Positions 25,701-37,900 of a stretch of DNA of 64,000 bases are shown here, in pieces (position 1 is the first letter of the stretch; every line of letters begins with the position of its first letter). Source of the DNA: Coturnix japonica (taxonomy: Eukaryota > Chordata > Aves > Galliformes > Phasianidae); the NCBI RefSeq assembly GCF_001577835.2, contig NC_029516.1, positions 20,156,576-20,220,575 on the forward strand, in the 5' to 3' direction. The notes below the pieces were generated by a model. The model did not search any database, was not told where the DNA came from, and was given only the letters and a program-made list of their open reading frames with translations. Position numbers and translations under genes: made by a program.

Positions 25701-28700
25701 AATTTTGGGGGCTGGCGGTGGGAATAGATTTCATTTACAGACGGGAATGCCAACAGGGAATGTTGAGTCAACTGGAATAAACTGACATTTGGGGAAGTTT
25801 AGTAAGGTTCTATTTGTCCATAGTGAATGTTACTACTCAGAGGTTAAAGACACAAGACCTTAATGTGTTTAACCACTCAACTCAGGTAAATGATATGCTG
25901 CAGTCTAATAGTTATTTTTAATATGCAACTGCAGGAGGGTGACGCAAACCACAAAATGTCAAAGGCAACAGGTCTGAGTCAGAGCTGCTTAAGGACAATA
26001 GAGCCAGTGCTGGGCAGCTCCTGCACAGGTATGGTTAGTCCTGGGTTTCTCTGAAGCCACCAGAGAGAGGAAAGCTCAGAGAGGGAGGTGTGGATGTGAG
26101 GGCATCTCCACACTGAGAGCAATGCTTGCATGGCCTGTGCTGTCCAGGGCATAAGTCCTGTGGCAAGTGGTCCAAGCTGACTATCTCAGCATGTGATACA
26201 TTAGGTCTTTCATCCTAAAAAGCAGTGAAATTGTCTCTTAAATTCTCTGCTTAGCCAGGACTTTAAGAGTTCACAGGTTATTTCAGCTAGAAGAAAAGCT
26301 GATGCTGAGGTCAGGTACCTTAGCTGTTTGGTTCCAAGAATCATATAAGTTTTAGCCTCCCTAGCACTGGCAGATCAACAAATTGTTGTCAATGGAAAGC
26401 TGCAAGCCTCTGTTTTCCAACTCCCTTACTGTAAATCCCTCTTCTTAGGCTTTCTTTAAGGCTTATGCTAATGTGCTCTCTCAGGCAGGTCTGGCTGCCT
26501 TCTCTTTCTTTTCAGATAAAATTGTTAATTCTTTGCATAACCATTTCCCCAAACAGTGCTCGATAATGCTAATTTCTCCTTTATAAAATCACCGGTGTTC
26601 TGCATAGCTTTGTACTCACCTTTGTTTTGAGACTTTGACATCTGCTTACCATCTCTCTCTCTTATCTCCAGAGATGGGTGGCAATTACGCTGGCTCCTTG
26701 GTATTAGGAGGTTTATCAAAATAACAAAAGACCAGGGGGACTGGGAAGAAACAGAGTGTATGGAGACACGGTACAAAACAGCAGGAAATAAATTATTCTT
26801 GTGGGAAGGTTCATTTCTTTACTGCAGTTCCACATTTTCCTCAGATTACACATAGTCATATGGAATAAAAGAATACAGAATGAATTACAGTCCCAGAAGA
26901 GGAAGTTTTAAAAGAGAGAACACTTAGGTATAGAACAAAAGATCTTGAAATCACATATTGTCAAGACAGATACTAATGTATAAACTATGCCAAGGTTTAT
27001 AATACATATTTATTTCCAAGGCTAATTCCCACTTGAGGACCCCCTTACCTCTCCCTCCTGTGGCTCTAGTTATAACGCATTGTTACTAAAAGCTGGGAAC
27101 AATTTAATCCATTCAGGTAGGGTTCACTCCAGGGGTAAATCTGCTCCCCTGCTTTCAAAGAAGAATGCTGCTGTTGTCTCTCCTGTAGGATCCTCTCCTT
27201 TAAAAAAGAGGGCATGATTCTGTGACTGAAACAGCTTCACATTTTGAATTGGCTGCTGTGTTAATTTTAATACTGCATTACTTAACACAGACTAAATGAA
27301 AGCCTATTTTATCTCTTCCTGAGATGTTTACAGCAGTGTTTTTCACCTACAAATACCTGTGTCAAAGGTGCAGCTACTTCTGTACAGTGCAGATCACTTT
27401 TTTTTTTGTATTAATTACTAGGACGGGGTAATGATTTGCTTGGGGGAAAATATTCTTAACACAGATGTGAAATGCCATCTGCTTTGACCAAAAGTGTACT
27501 GTAGTTATATTTCCATGATGCATGGAACACTTAAGCGGAAAGAATATCATGTGTTTTTCTGCTCAGTTCAGATATCTGGTTTTCAAAATAAAACTCCTAT
27601 GAGAGATGATAAACATACATGTTTATTAATGGCATATTATAATCCTATAGACTGTTGTCTCCCTCTGAGACTAGCCATGAACTTGCAGACATGATGTTGT
27701 CTTGTTTTGAAGAGCTCACCTGAAAGATCCAGTAAGGTGCCTTGGAAACCTGTTTTTGAACTGCAGCTCCAAGTACACGGACAGCTCTCTTGTAAAGACC
27801 ACTGTCCAAAACAGTTTAAAATGACACTAGAATACACAGGATTCAGATGCAAAGCAAAAGGCATTAGGCATCTTCTGTGGAACTGAAAAGCATTACTTTG
27901 ATGAAAGTATTCAAAGATTATTTCATTTACTCAGTTATGTTCCCATAGGATAGGAGGAGAATCAATGAAAATTACACATACAACCTTGTCACATAGTTAG
28001 AGGGAAGAACAGGTTGAATACATGAGCTAAAATAGAGAAAATGTATCAACCTTTTATTCTAAAGGCTTCTAATTAGAGTTATTCAAAAGGGTTCAGTGGG
28101 ATGTGGGATGCAGCAAAGAATATTTAGGTAAAAACAGACCAAATAAAACCACTTGTTGCATTTTGAAATGGAGCTGTGTCTTGCCCAATATTCTATATAA
28201 TTTTTTCATATGACACTGACTAGTATTGAAGATTTTTAATTATTTTAAAGCCTGTTACAGGGTTCTCCACAAAGTGACAAGTGACAGATTCTTATTTTGT
28301 CCTTGATTTCCCTGCAATAGAAACCGTCATTACAGGATCTGAGTTCTGCCAAGCCTAATTATACACAAACAGCAAACAAAATGTTCCAACTAGTCTTGAA
28401 AATGTGTTCAGGCAGTTTATTCGGCTACCTCACTTAACAAACAAACCCAACAACTCAGAACATCAGTAAAAAAAAAAAGCTGCTAGGATATTACAGAACT
28501 TTATGGAGTCGGGAGTTAGAACATTCAAGAGAAAAAACTGAGAAATTAAGAAGAGAGTTTTTCTAACATTTTAATGTTATTTAAATTAGTCATGGAACAC
28601 AGGAGCAGTCATGGTAAGACTTTAAAAACCAATTGGAAAGATTAACAGAAACATATAGTGGAATCACAGGTAAATTATCAAATATTAGCCTGATTAAGAC

Positions 28701-29283
28701 TTTTGTACGCACATTTTTAAGGCAGGCTATCTACAGTTTGGATTCTCAGCTACTGACCTTTAACAGTATCAACACATTTTGATTTCTTCCACAGTCAAAA
28801 TAAACTCCTCTCAGCTGGGAATGTCAGTATAGAAATTTGTCTGGAGGTATTCTCAAACTACAGGTCCTCATCCAACCATTGCCCTGTACTCAATACCAGA
28901 ACTCAAGAATGAGAGTAAGCAATCGTGAGAGCTGGTTTGTCAGTCATTGCTGATAAGGACAGCTACAGCACTGGGGCGTAGTCTGACAAGCACTTCTTAA
29001 ATAATTGGTGCTGGCTAAACTAGCCAGTTTTGCTGGTTTGTGTACTTAGAAAAAAATCCCTCCTCACTTCTCTTTTGGCTGTGGCATTTTCAACCTCAAG
29101 GACTCACTGGGTAGCCCCACAGATAGCTGTAGTAGTTCAAATGACAGGACTATGTGCAAGTGAGGGTGGAGTTTTAGAAATTATTATGAAAATAAATGCT
29201 TACCAAATTCTGACTTTACAAACAAGTGTATTTTAATACATTTCTAACAAGGCTAAATTCTACTATGCAAAGGCTTCATGCTT
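22743..29283. other. Gene-free stretch with one exon-like signal
   Basis: Mostly AT-rich. The only gene-like signal is a CCAAT box and an acceptor/donor pair at about 25217-25323, reported as a finding. No protein motif recognised. Confidence 0.55.
24094..24109. repeat. (AC)n microsatellite
   Basis: Eight AC units. Confidence 0.9.
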
Positions 29284-29442
29284 AATCATAGTATCGTAGT
29301 CTCATGCAGGTTGGAAGGGACCTTAGAGATCATCGAGTCCAACCCCCTGGGATTCGAGTCTCCTGTGTAGCAGAGCAGCACTTCTACCACTTGCGCCACA
29401 GGGGGGATTCGAACCCATGGCCTCTGGTGTTGCAACGCGGCA
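29284..29442 (-). mobile_element. tRNA-derived SINE with CR1-type 3' end (copy A)
   Basis: On the minus strand it reads TGCCGCGTTGCAACACCAG, B-box GGTTCGAATCC, TGTGGCGCAAGTGGTAGAAG, a second ACTCGAATCC, then the CR1-like GTTGGACTCGATGATCTCTA and TCCCTTCCAACC, and a short tail. It starts at the same base as copy B, so that 5' boundary looks real and not random. It is not a functional tRNA gene: there are two partial tRNA-like units and no full cloverleaf. Confidence 0.8.
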
Positions 29443-29734
29443 TTCCATTAATGTCTGATCCCATTCAGTTTCCCATCAGCTGTGCAGCACATATAGTTCA
29501 TGTTTCCAGAGTTGCACCTTCTTTCTGAGATGCTACCTAATTGTCACAAGTATTATTGTTACAACTCCTGCATGTATGTGTGCGTGTTACTTGAGTATCA
29601 CTATCTTGAATTTTAGAAAAGCCAGAATGATTCAACTTGGGAGTGCAATGCAGCTGCAGGATTATTTTTCCCTTTCTTCTGTGGCTGTTGTATGTCTCTA
29701 TGTATGTCTGTGATACTGTGGCCTAGTATTAGAT

Positions 29735-29821
29735 ATGGATGTTGGTGGCCCTGCATGTGGCAGAGGGGGTTAGAGCTTGATGGTCTTTGAGGTCCCTTCC
29801 ACCCCAAGCCATTCTGTGATA
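29735..29821 (+). mobile_element. Short CR1 3' end
   Basis: GGTGGCCCTGCATGTGGCAG, TTGATGGTCTTTGAGGTCCC and ATTCTGTGAT match the CR1 terminus. Heavily truncated. Confidence 0.75.
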
Positions 29822-30557
29822 AGCAAACAGCCTCCTGCTCAGGTTCCTTCCCTTTAAAAGTGTTTAAATCATCCCTATGTCACAGTTCCAGCAAAGCAGG
29901 TTCTTTCATACACATCAGTAGCACTTTTCCCTTCTTCCAGAAAAAGGACTCCTCCAGACTAGAGAATAAGACAATGGGACCATTTTTCACATAGCTACCT
30001 GAGGCAGCCAAGAACAGAGCAGAAAGAATTTCAAATATGTTCAGTATTATTTTCTATTGATCCCTCAAAAGTAGAGATGTCCAACAGTGTGAACCGCTAA
30101 CAGTATGAACTGCTTTGATCCTATTCAGGGAATCATGAGTCAATGGACTTTCTGGTTTGTCAAAAACAAAAAAACAAACAAACAATAAAAACTCAACAAA
30201 GTCCTTTGTGTTCTACTTCAGGTTCTAAGTTTAAATACAGAAACACACAATTAAACATATTCTTAGCACTTCCTAGTTCCTCTGCTACTCAGGAATCATG
30301 GAAATTTCCTTCTACTTAAGTATTACTCAGTGGTGCTTTCTTTCCTGAAGATGAGTCTTTAGACAACTTCATATTTTCCGTGTTAAGATAAGGGAAGATA
30401 GAAAAGAAATTGTCCCAGGCACTTACAAAGCTATGGTGTCAAGAACTCTATCTTCTCTATAGTGTTGGGAGTCATGTTCCCACTATTTTAAGTAGTTCTT
30501 CTAATGCAAATGAAAGAATAGTAACAAAATATACAATACTCTGGTCTCATCTTTTTT
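29822..30557. other. Unassigned AT-rich DNA
   Basis: No exon or repeat recognised. Confidence 0.6.
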
Positions 30558-31405
30558 CATAGAATCAGTCAGGCTGGAAAATGCCTTAAAGATCATCAAG
30601 TCCAACCATGACCTAACCAAACTACCCTAGCAACCCTCTCTAAATCATGTCCCTGAGCACCACATCCAAACAGCTCTTAAACACATCCAGAGATGGTGAC
30701 TGAACCATCTCCCTGGGGAGCCTATTCCAGTGCTTAACAACACTTTCTGTAAAGAAGTGTTTCCTGATAGCCAACATAAACTTACCCTGGCACAACTGAA
30801 GGCCATTTCCCCTCATCCTGTCACCTATCAGAAGTGAGAAGAGACCAATCCTGCTCTTGCTGTAAGCACCTTTCAGGTACTGGAATAGAGCAATAAGGTC
30901 TCTCCTCAGCCTGACTGTCCATCAGCACACCAAGGTCCCTTTCCATCAGACAGCTTTCCAGCCACACCTCCCCAAGCCTGTAGGGTTGCCTGGGGTTTTT
31001 GTGACCAAAATGCAGGACCCAACACTTGACCCTATCGAAACTCATACAGTTTGCCTTGGCCCATTGATCCACTTACTGAGGGTGCATTCACATCTTCTTG
31101 TCAAGATCGTTAATAAAGATGTTAAATAGAAGTGGTCCCAGTTCTGAACACTTGGGGACACCGCTCATGACTGGCCACCAACTGGATTAAATTCCATTGA
31201 CTACAACCCTTTGAGATTTACCAGACAGGATTTACCTTTTGTAAACCCATGCTGACTGGACCTGATCCCCTGGTTGACCTTTAATTGGTCCATGATGGCT
31301 CCTGAGATTATCTATTCCATAACCTTCTCGGGCACTGAGGTGAGACTGATGGGTCTGTACCTACCAGGATCATCTTTCTGGCCCTTTCTGAAGGGCTGGA
31401 AGTAT
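30558..31405 (-). mobile_element. CR1 LINE, long 3' fragment with internal deletions
   Basis: Reads as antisense CR1 from the tail TCATAGAATCAGTCAGGCTGG to the reverse-transcriptase region (about 31400). Compared with the related copy at 57795-58670 it lacks about 290 bases at about 30920 (CCTCAGCCTGACTGTCC join) and about 85 bases at about 31072. The minus strand still encodes [17 protein letters not shown]. Confidence 0.88.
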
Positions 31406-33790
31406 CTGTAGGTATCTGTATTTGAAGAAATAGCTGTGTATTTGACGACATTTTTTCCACCACAGCTTCAGTGATTTAAAGTGATCAGGAGCAGTCAGTT
31501 CCATGTCCAAACTTCTATCTTTATTTTCCTCAGCACAGGGAAAATACTGATTTTCATATCAATAGTTTGTTATTATTTTTTATCTTTAATTACTATGCAA
31601 TAACATACATGTTTGCAATGTAAGAAAGAGGCAATAAGCTCTTGAAAATTATGTTATCTATAATCTAAACGTGTAATTATATTGATGATTTCAAGCTCAT
31701 TCTTACATGCTGTTGAAGTGTGGATATTGTATACCTCTTATTTTCTATCTCTGGCCAACTGAAGCATTTTTAACAGGACCATGCAGCATGGCCAAAATCT
31801 ATGACAGTACAGCTATCGAAATGTGGGAGAACACTTGTATTTTCAACGTGTGTTTCTGCAGTCCAGTTTATGCTGTGAAAAAAATGATAAAATAATTAAT
31901 CCAAGAAAATTCCCATGGTTCTCTCTAATATATAACCTTTACAAATGCCAAATTCAGGAAAATCTAAAGCAGAAATTATTTCCCTAGACTAAGAGCATTT
32001 AGCTCCATCAGTATGTACTTGTGGTACGTAGCTCTAGCCCCACAGCAATTAGTGTTAATATATTGTAAAGATATTGACTTTTTGACAAGAGCAGCTTTAT
32101 TACTCAGCTCGCTTAGACTGACATTCAAGGAGACTGAAAAGAGTAACATTTATTAGAGCTGTCATTGTTAGGCTGGACCAAAGGCAATCTGTTTAACTGG
32201 AAGACATCACATAAACTAATCATCAGTTTGTACTCAGCAGAGTACATTACAGCTGGATTTGGAGGAGAACTATTTCCCAACAATGCTAAACCAAACTTTA
32301 TAAGATGAGCCAGTAATAAGTGAGTTCCAGCTGAACCAGTAAATACAGTATTCAGAGTGATAATTTCCTCTTTCTTAATGACTTGCTGTTGAAACCCACT
32401 CATGAAAAAGCTTACACGATCAAAAATTTCAGTCCTGTAGTTCTGACTTCCATGGAGTCAAGAAACCTTTTACAACAAGAAAAAGGGGCACACTGAAAAC
32501 TTAACTACTCCTTACAACTCCTTTCTTTAGATGACCCCATGTTGTTATGACAGCGCCTACTATATGAAGGATCCATTGTCTTGGGAAATACCAATGTAGA
32601 TCAGCTTGTATGTGTGATCACTTCATTAAGATGTATTTGCGTAAGTGGAAAATATTTTTTTCCAATGATTCTCTGTGCCCACTTCATGGATCCTCCTTTA
32701 TTTTCCTTCATGCTCTTATATGCTTTAGATACCCTATGACCTAATGATGAGGCTGCTGCCATAGCCAACTCTCCACCAGTTTTATAATTCCATATGATAT
32801 GGAATAATTCCATATGGTATGGAAATTCCCTTTTACCAGTTTGAGTCAGCTGTTTTGGCTCTGTCCCTGCCCCTCTCCTTGCACACCCCCAGTCCCATCA
32901 ATTGCAGTACAGTAAAAAGCTAAAACATTCTTCTCTCTGTGCAGCACTGCTCAGAAACAGCTAAAACATCAGTACATTATTAACACTGTTTTTCTCCTAA
33001 AGCCAAAACATACCAGATACTGTGAAGAAAATCAACTCTATCCCAGCTGAAATCAAGACATCCACCAGCACTACCATTATGTTCTTGACTAAAAGTAAGT
33101 GTGACTGCTTACTGCGTATGTGTGCATGACCTCAGGTTTCCTCATGCATTGTGTTCCTGGGCCTACTTGGCCTTTATGAATCAAAATGTAATCAGACTCA
33201 GGAAACATATAGATAGCCATACGCCAAGGTGATACACAGCTTTTGAATCTGTTTAAGAACTTCTGGACAGAAGATATAGTGCCTATCATATTTCAGATAT
33301 CTTGCTGAATTGAGTTCATATGGATTGTTTTCTTGGATATGTGCCAATGTTCTGGTTCCAATTTTGTGTTATCTTGGATCTTCCATTAAGAGCTCTACAA
33401 AATTGATCAATTAAGGCCTAAAACTTTATTTTGAGACAGGTGAGAAGTATTACTTATAGGTTACTGTTAAAAGAACACATTGTGAGAACGCTCATGTTTA
33501 CAGACATCAGTCACAGCCACAATCAGAAGTACTGCTGAGCATACTCATTGCAATCCATGACTTATTGGGTGCCACTTCACTGACAATTTTGTCTCTGTTC
33601 TTATGAAGTTTATTCCTTCTATGATTGTATATTGTGCTGTTCCTTGAAGAGAGTTTCACTCAAAGATAACAATATACTCAAACTAAAAAAGGGTGTTAGT
33701 TTCACAGTTAGAAAAGAAAGATTTATCAACTCTTATTTATCTACTTTTTTATTCTTTTTTTTTTCTTTTTTCTTTCTTTCCCTGCATTAG
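31406..33790. other. Upstream flank of the hyaluronidase gene
   Basis: Holds no confirmed exon. A 92-base acceptor/donor-bounded segment at 33003-33094 is a candidate upstream exon (see findings). A T/C-rich tract near 33744-33785 leads into the probable leader exon. Confidence 0.5.
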
Positions 33791-34002
33791 GTCTTTGAAA
33801 TTGTTGAGAAGTTTCCTGCAGTCAGAAATGGTAGAGAGAGTTACATAAAGAACATATCCATTCTGCACCTCAGGAATATTGCTTAATAGCTTTAACCTGA
33901 AGAACACTATTGCACCGTACAGACTATCAAACTTCTCAGCAACCCAGAGAGCATTTAATTGTTGTCTGACCACAATCATCTAATGCCACTGCACATGCTA
34001 CA
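33791..34002 (+). promoter_or_regulatory. Probable 5' UTR of the hyaluronidase gene, with upstream ATGs
   Basis: A long pyrimidine tract (about 33744-33785) ends in CTGCATTAG at 33790, a strong acceptor-like site, so the first coding exon probably starts at 33791 and is spliced to an upstream non-coding exon. The leader has a short uORF at about 33829 and another ATG at 33983 whose frame ends at 34015, overlapping the main ATG at 34003 out of frame. Inferred only; RNA data would place the true 5' end. Confidence 0.45.
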
Positions 34003-34971
34003 ATGGAAACTCTAAGACAAATACAAAATGTTGGTATCTGTGTTACTTGTACATATCCCATAGCTTCTGGCATGGTGTTCACCATTCTTTTATTTTCTTG
34101 CTGCTCATCTCTGAACATAAGAGCTCGTCCGCTTCTTTCTAATTCACCTTTCCTTTCCATCTGGAATGCTCCTACAGAACTTTGTAATGAAAGGACTGGA
34201 GTGCAGCTGGACATGTCATTTTTTTCTCTCATTGGAAGCACGCTGAAGACATCCATTGGGCAAAACATCACTCTATTCTATCCAGACAGGCTTGGTTACT
34301 ATCCGTACAAAAATGAAATCACAGGAGAAGCATTCCATGGAGGACTCCCTCAACTCGTGCCGATGGAAAATCATTTAAAAAAAGCCAAAGAGGATATCCA
34401 GTTCTATATTCCTTCAGATGAACAGTTTGGGTTGGCTGTCATTGACTGGGAAAATTGGAGACCTGTGTGGATAAGGAACTGGGGATCAAAAGACATTTAC
34501 AGGCAGGAATCTATTGAATTGGTTCAGCAGAGAGACATAAGTTTATCAGAAGCTGAAGCCAGGATTATAGCTAAAAAGGAATTTGAAGCTGCAGCAAGAT
34601 CTCTTATGTTGGAATCTTTAAAACTGGGCATAGCAATGAAGCCAAATCGTCTTTGGGGATACTACCTTTACCCCGACTGTTATAACTATGATTACAAACA
34701 AAACCCACATAACTATACAGGAACCTGTTTAGATATTGAAATAGCAAGAAATAATGAGCTTAACTGGTTGTGGGAGAAAAGCACAGCACTTTACCCATCT
34801 ATCTATCTAGAAACAGCCTTAAGATCTTCCAGAAATGCCCAACTTTTTGTTCGCAACAGAGTTCAAGAAGCCATCAGAGTTTCGTATGTCTCTAATTCGA
34901 CTCATCCCCTTCCAGTTTTTGTATATACACGACCAGTATTTACAGATCTCTATGAGGAATATCTCTCTCAG
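34003..34971 (+). CDS. SPAM1: Hyaluronidase coding exon 1 (residues 1-323)
   Basis: A 323-codon exon beginning at ATG 34003 and ending at CAG before the donor GTGAGT at 34972. It carries the signal peptide, the catalytic Asp148/Glu150 loop, the GYYLYPDC motif and most of the TIM-barrel. This start puts the WNAPT motif about 54 residues in, as in mammalian HYAL4 and SPAM1. One large first coding exon is normal for the family. The open frame runs 7 codons past the donor to a stop, which is intronic read-through and not protein. Confidence 0.95.
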
Positions 34972-37900
34972 GTGAGTGGAGCTACACCTTAAGTATTTCA
35001 AATTTAAATAGAAAGAAATTATCACGGGGCGCTTATTTAGAAAATATATGAATTTGTATCAGAGGTGTCTCGATTTTGTATGTAAAAAAAAAATCTAACA
35101 ACTACATTTGTGCAAACTGAACAGTAAGAGGTCTATTTTCACTTCTTCCTCATGATATTTATCAACTTATGTTTTACTCTCTGAGCAGTCCTCACACGCA
35201 GCAAAATATTAGCATCTAGGGAGCATATTACAGTACATTAATTCAGATGAAAGAATAACCTTTTCCAAAAAGAATTAGTAAAACTGGGCTGGCCTTACAT
35301 CTGCTTCTTAAAGTTAAAAGGTAAAACAATAAAAGAAGTCCTTTTGTCTCCATTCCTTCTCCTAGCTTTTGTCTTAATATGAGGTGCATCCCTCCTGGTT
35401 TTGTTAGAGGACTGGGGAGGTACCCTACAAGTTAACTATTGTAAGATCTTATACTTCCATACTACTCCCACTCCTCAGCCTCCACTTGAAAAATGAGAGG
35501 TCATTCAACAATCACCTCCTTGCCCAAAACGTTCACCTTTTTCTTCTTCTGGAACTCTGTAGTGCACACTAAAATAAATAATTTCTGTTTCAGAAATTCT
35601 TAAATGGTAAATTAACATTCTTCCACTCCCAGTGATCTGATTTTTATGATGATATAATCTAATTCATTCTCCAGAATTGAAGACAAAGCATTACTGAGCA
35701 TTGCTCCCAGCTCCGTGCTCCGTACCTGTGAGGAGCAGGAGGTTCTGTCAGCAGTTCTGCTGGATTTCTGGTTACTCCCTTTAAATCCTCCAACACTCAC
35801 ATGTTGTCTTTTCATGTTGTGCCCCTTGTTCTTCTTCTATCCATAGCCCTCTCCCATTCCAGATGGGCTTAAATGTTTTGTTAAGACTGGGCTAATAGCT
35901 GACTGTTAGAAAGAGAAGTGAACAGAAACAAATTTCCCAGATCAATCTCTGCAAAAGGTCAGAGGCATTCTTCTGAGAAAAGAGATTCCTGTTGGTGAAA
36001 GCTCTGCTCTTGCTACTTTTCTGCTCCAGCACTTTCTCAGAACTGAAATTAAATTAAAGTTAGAAAAATCCTACATCCGTGCTTGAGCTTCAGGCAGTGT
36101 TACTGAAATTGGTTACCACCAGCTCTGAGCAGTTAGAAAACAATGTAGCAAAATGAAAGTTAAAATGGTTAGTGGGGTGTATGGGCTTAACAGTTGTCTT
36201 TCTAACCATATACATAGGTTGCGCCAAAAGTAATGCCTCCTGTTTATTTCCACGGAACTACTATAGATGTAAGAAGCACAATAACACTATTGCAATAACA
36301 CTATTTGATAAATTCTTAGCTACAAAACATTATTTTATCATTTTCAACATAATCACCACCAGTATATATGCATTTACTCCAGCTATGAATAAGAGCCTGC
36401 TGAGCTCATAAATACCTGCACCAGCAGAGATGACCCACTGGCACTGTTGCACTGCTGAAACACACCACCCACAGCCTCAGTGTGCTCACACCCACTGTTT
36501 GGTCTCCATAAGTGCTCAGCAAGCATCAGTGAATGTCAATGGGTGCAATTGTTTCTGCATAGAGAAATTCAATGACACATCTTTGCTTCACATGCACTTC
36601 CATGTCAGACAGCATTTTGTCAGGCCATCTGTCACATGGCAACAAAACATAATGGAAGACTGATGGGAAGGTACAACCTCTGTTGCCAGACCACCAACAT
36701 CTGCCTCTAATATCATGGGCTACCATGATACAATAAGAGGCATTATTTTCAGAACAGCCCTTGTATAATCTGGAAACAATTGTCAATATTTTCTAGTATT
36801 ACCTGCTCAACTCCATCCCAGGACAAAACAGTGTTATTGTGAGCACACTGTTTGCATAGTGTATAATTGCTTGCTTTCTTTAGAGTAGTTATTTTGGCTA
36901 TGTAATTTACTATATGGATTTTATCTTTTTCCTCTGCCGCCTTGCAACACCAGGGCCCGGGGTTCGAATCCCCCCTGTGGCGCAAGTGGTAGAAGTGCCG
37001 CTCTGCAGCACAGAGGCTCGAATCCCGGGAGTTGGACTCGATGATCTCTAAGGTCCCTTCCAACCCGCACGAGACTATTACTATTATTATTACTATTACT
37101 GTTGTTTACTTACACTGGTACTATTCTTTTCTCACTTACTCTCAGGATGACCTGGTAAATACCATTGGAGAGTCTGCGGCACTGGGTGCTTCTGGAATTG
37201 TGATTTGGGGTGATATGAATTTAACACAAAGCAAGGTATGCCAGGTTAATTATTATGTGATATTTTTATGGAGAAATAAATTGAAAAGGATAAAGAAAAG
37301 GATTACAATTATTTGCATCTTATCTTCTACTCTAAAAGTGATGACTCCATATTGTCAGCAGATTTACTGTCTTCACTAACCAAAAATCAGGCCCGTCTGA
37401 GGCTAATGAAGATTGTCATTGACTACTCAGACTAAGATTTCAATTATTTGAACTTCTGGTGTTGGCTGTGAGCAACTGCACAATCTTCCATGGTATCTGT
37501 AAGCAACTGCGCAAACTGCATCAAGCAAAATTTTCTAGGCAGGGATTTCATCTAAAAGCAAAATAAACAGCTACATATACCTCAGATTCACCGAGATGAT
37601 GTCTATTAGTGTAAATATTAGCTTTATCTGTCTACTGGTGTGTGCTATTAGGCAAATGCCCTAAGAACATATAGCTTCAGAAACAAACAGTTCCCCAAAC
37701 CTTTGGTTTGACAAGCATATACAGCATATATGCCAGCTCCATGGTCAATTAGATTTATCTTTCCATCCAAAACCTCTGTGAGAGCTCCCTATTCCTTCAG
37801 TACAGCTACTCAGAAGAAAACCAAAGTTTATCACAAGCTGTATTAACAGAAAAATTATTTGCTTATGCTGAAGGACTGTTTTATGAGTTAGTTTTATTGT

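Larger units (their letters stand above)
34972..37145 (+). other. SPAM1: Hyaluronidase intron 1
   Basis: A 2.2 kb AT-rich intron with GTGAGT donor and CTCTCAG acceptor. It holds the mariner MITE at 36213-36763 and the tRNA-derived SINE at 36935-37100. No further exon with hyaluronidase similarity is seen in 34993-36212. Confidence 0.9.

Noticed and set aside
36526-36786. Protein gene on the minus strand in intron 1
   Set aside because: It is the residual transposase N-terminus of the mariner MITE.
36955-37030. Genuine tRNA gene
   Set aside because: A- and B-box motifs are present but the arms do not fold into a full cloverleaf, and the unit is fused to a CR1 tail in both copies.
36749-37063. 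Minus-strand 104-codon frame with RHRGDSNPG
   Set aside because: It is the antisense of the tRNA-like SINE; the same peptide appears at 29304-29528 from the other copy.
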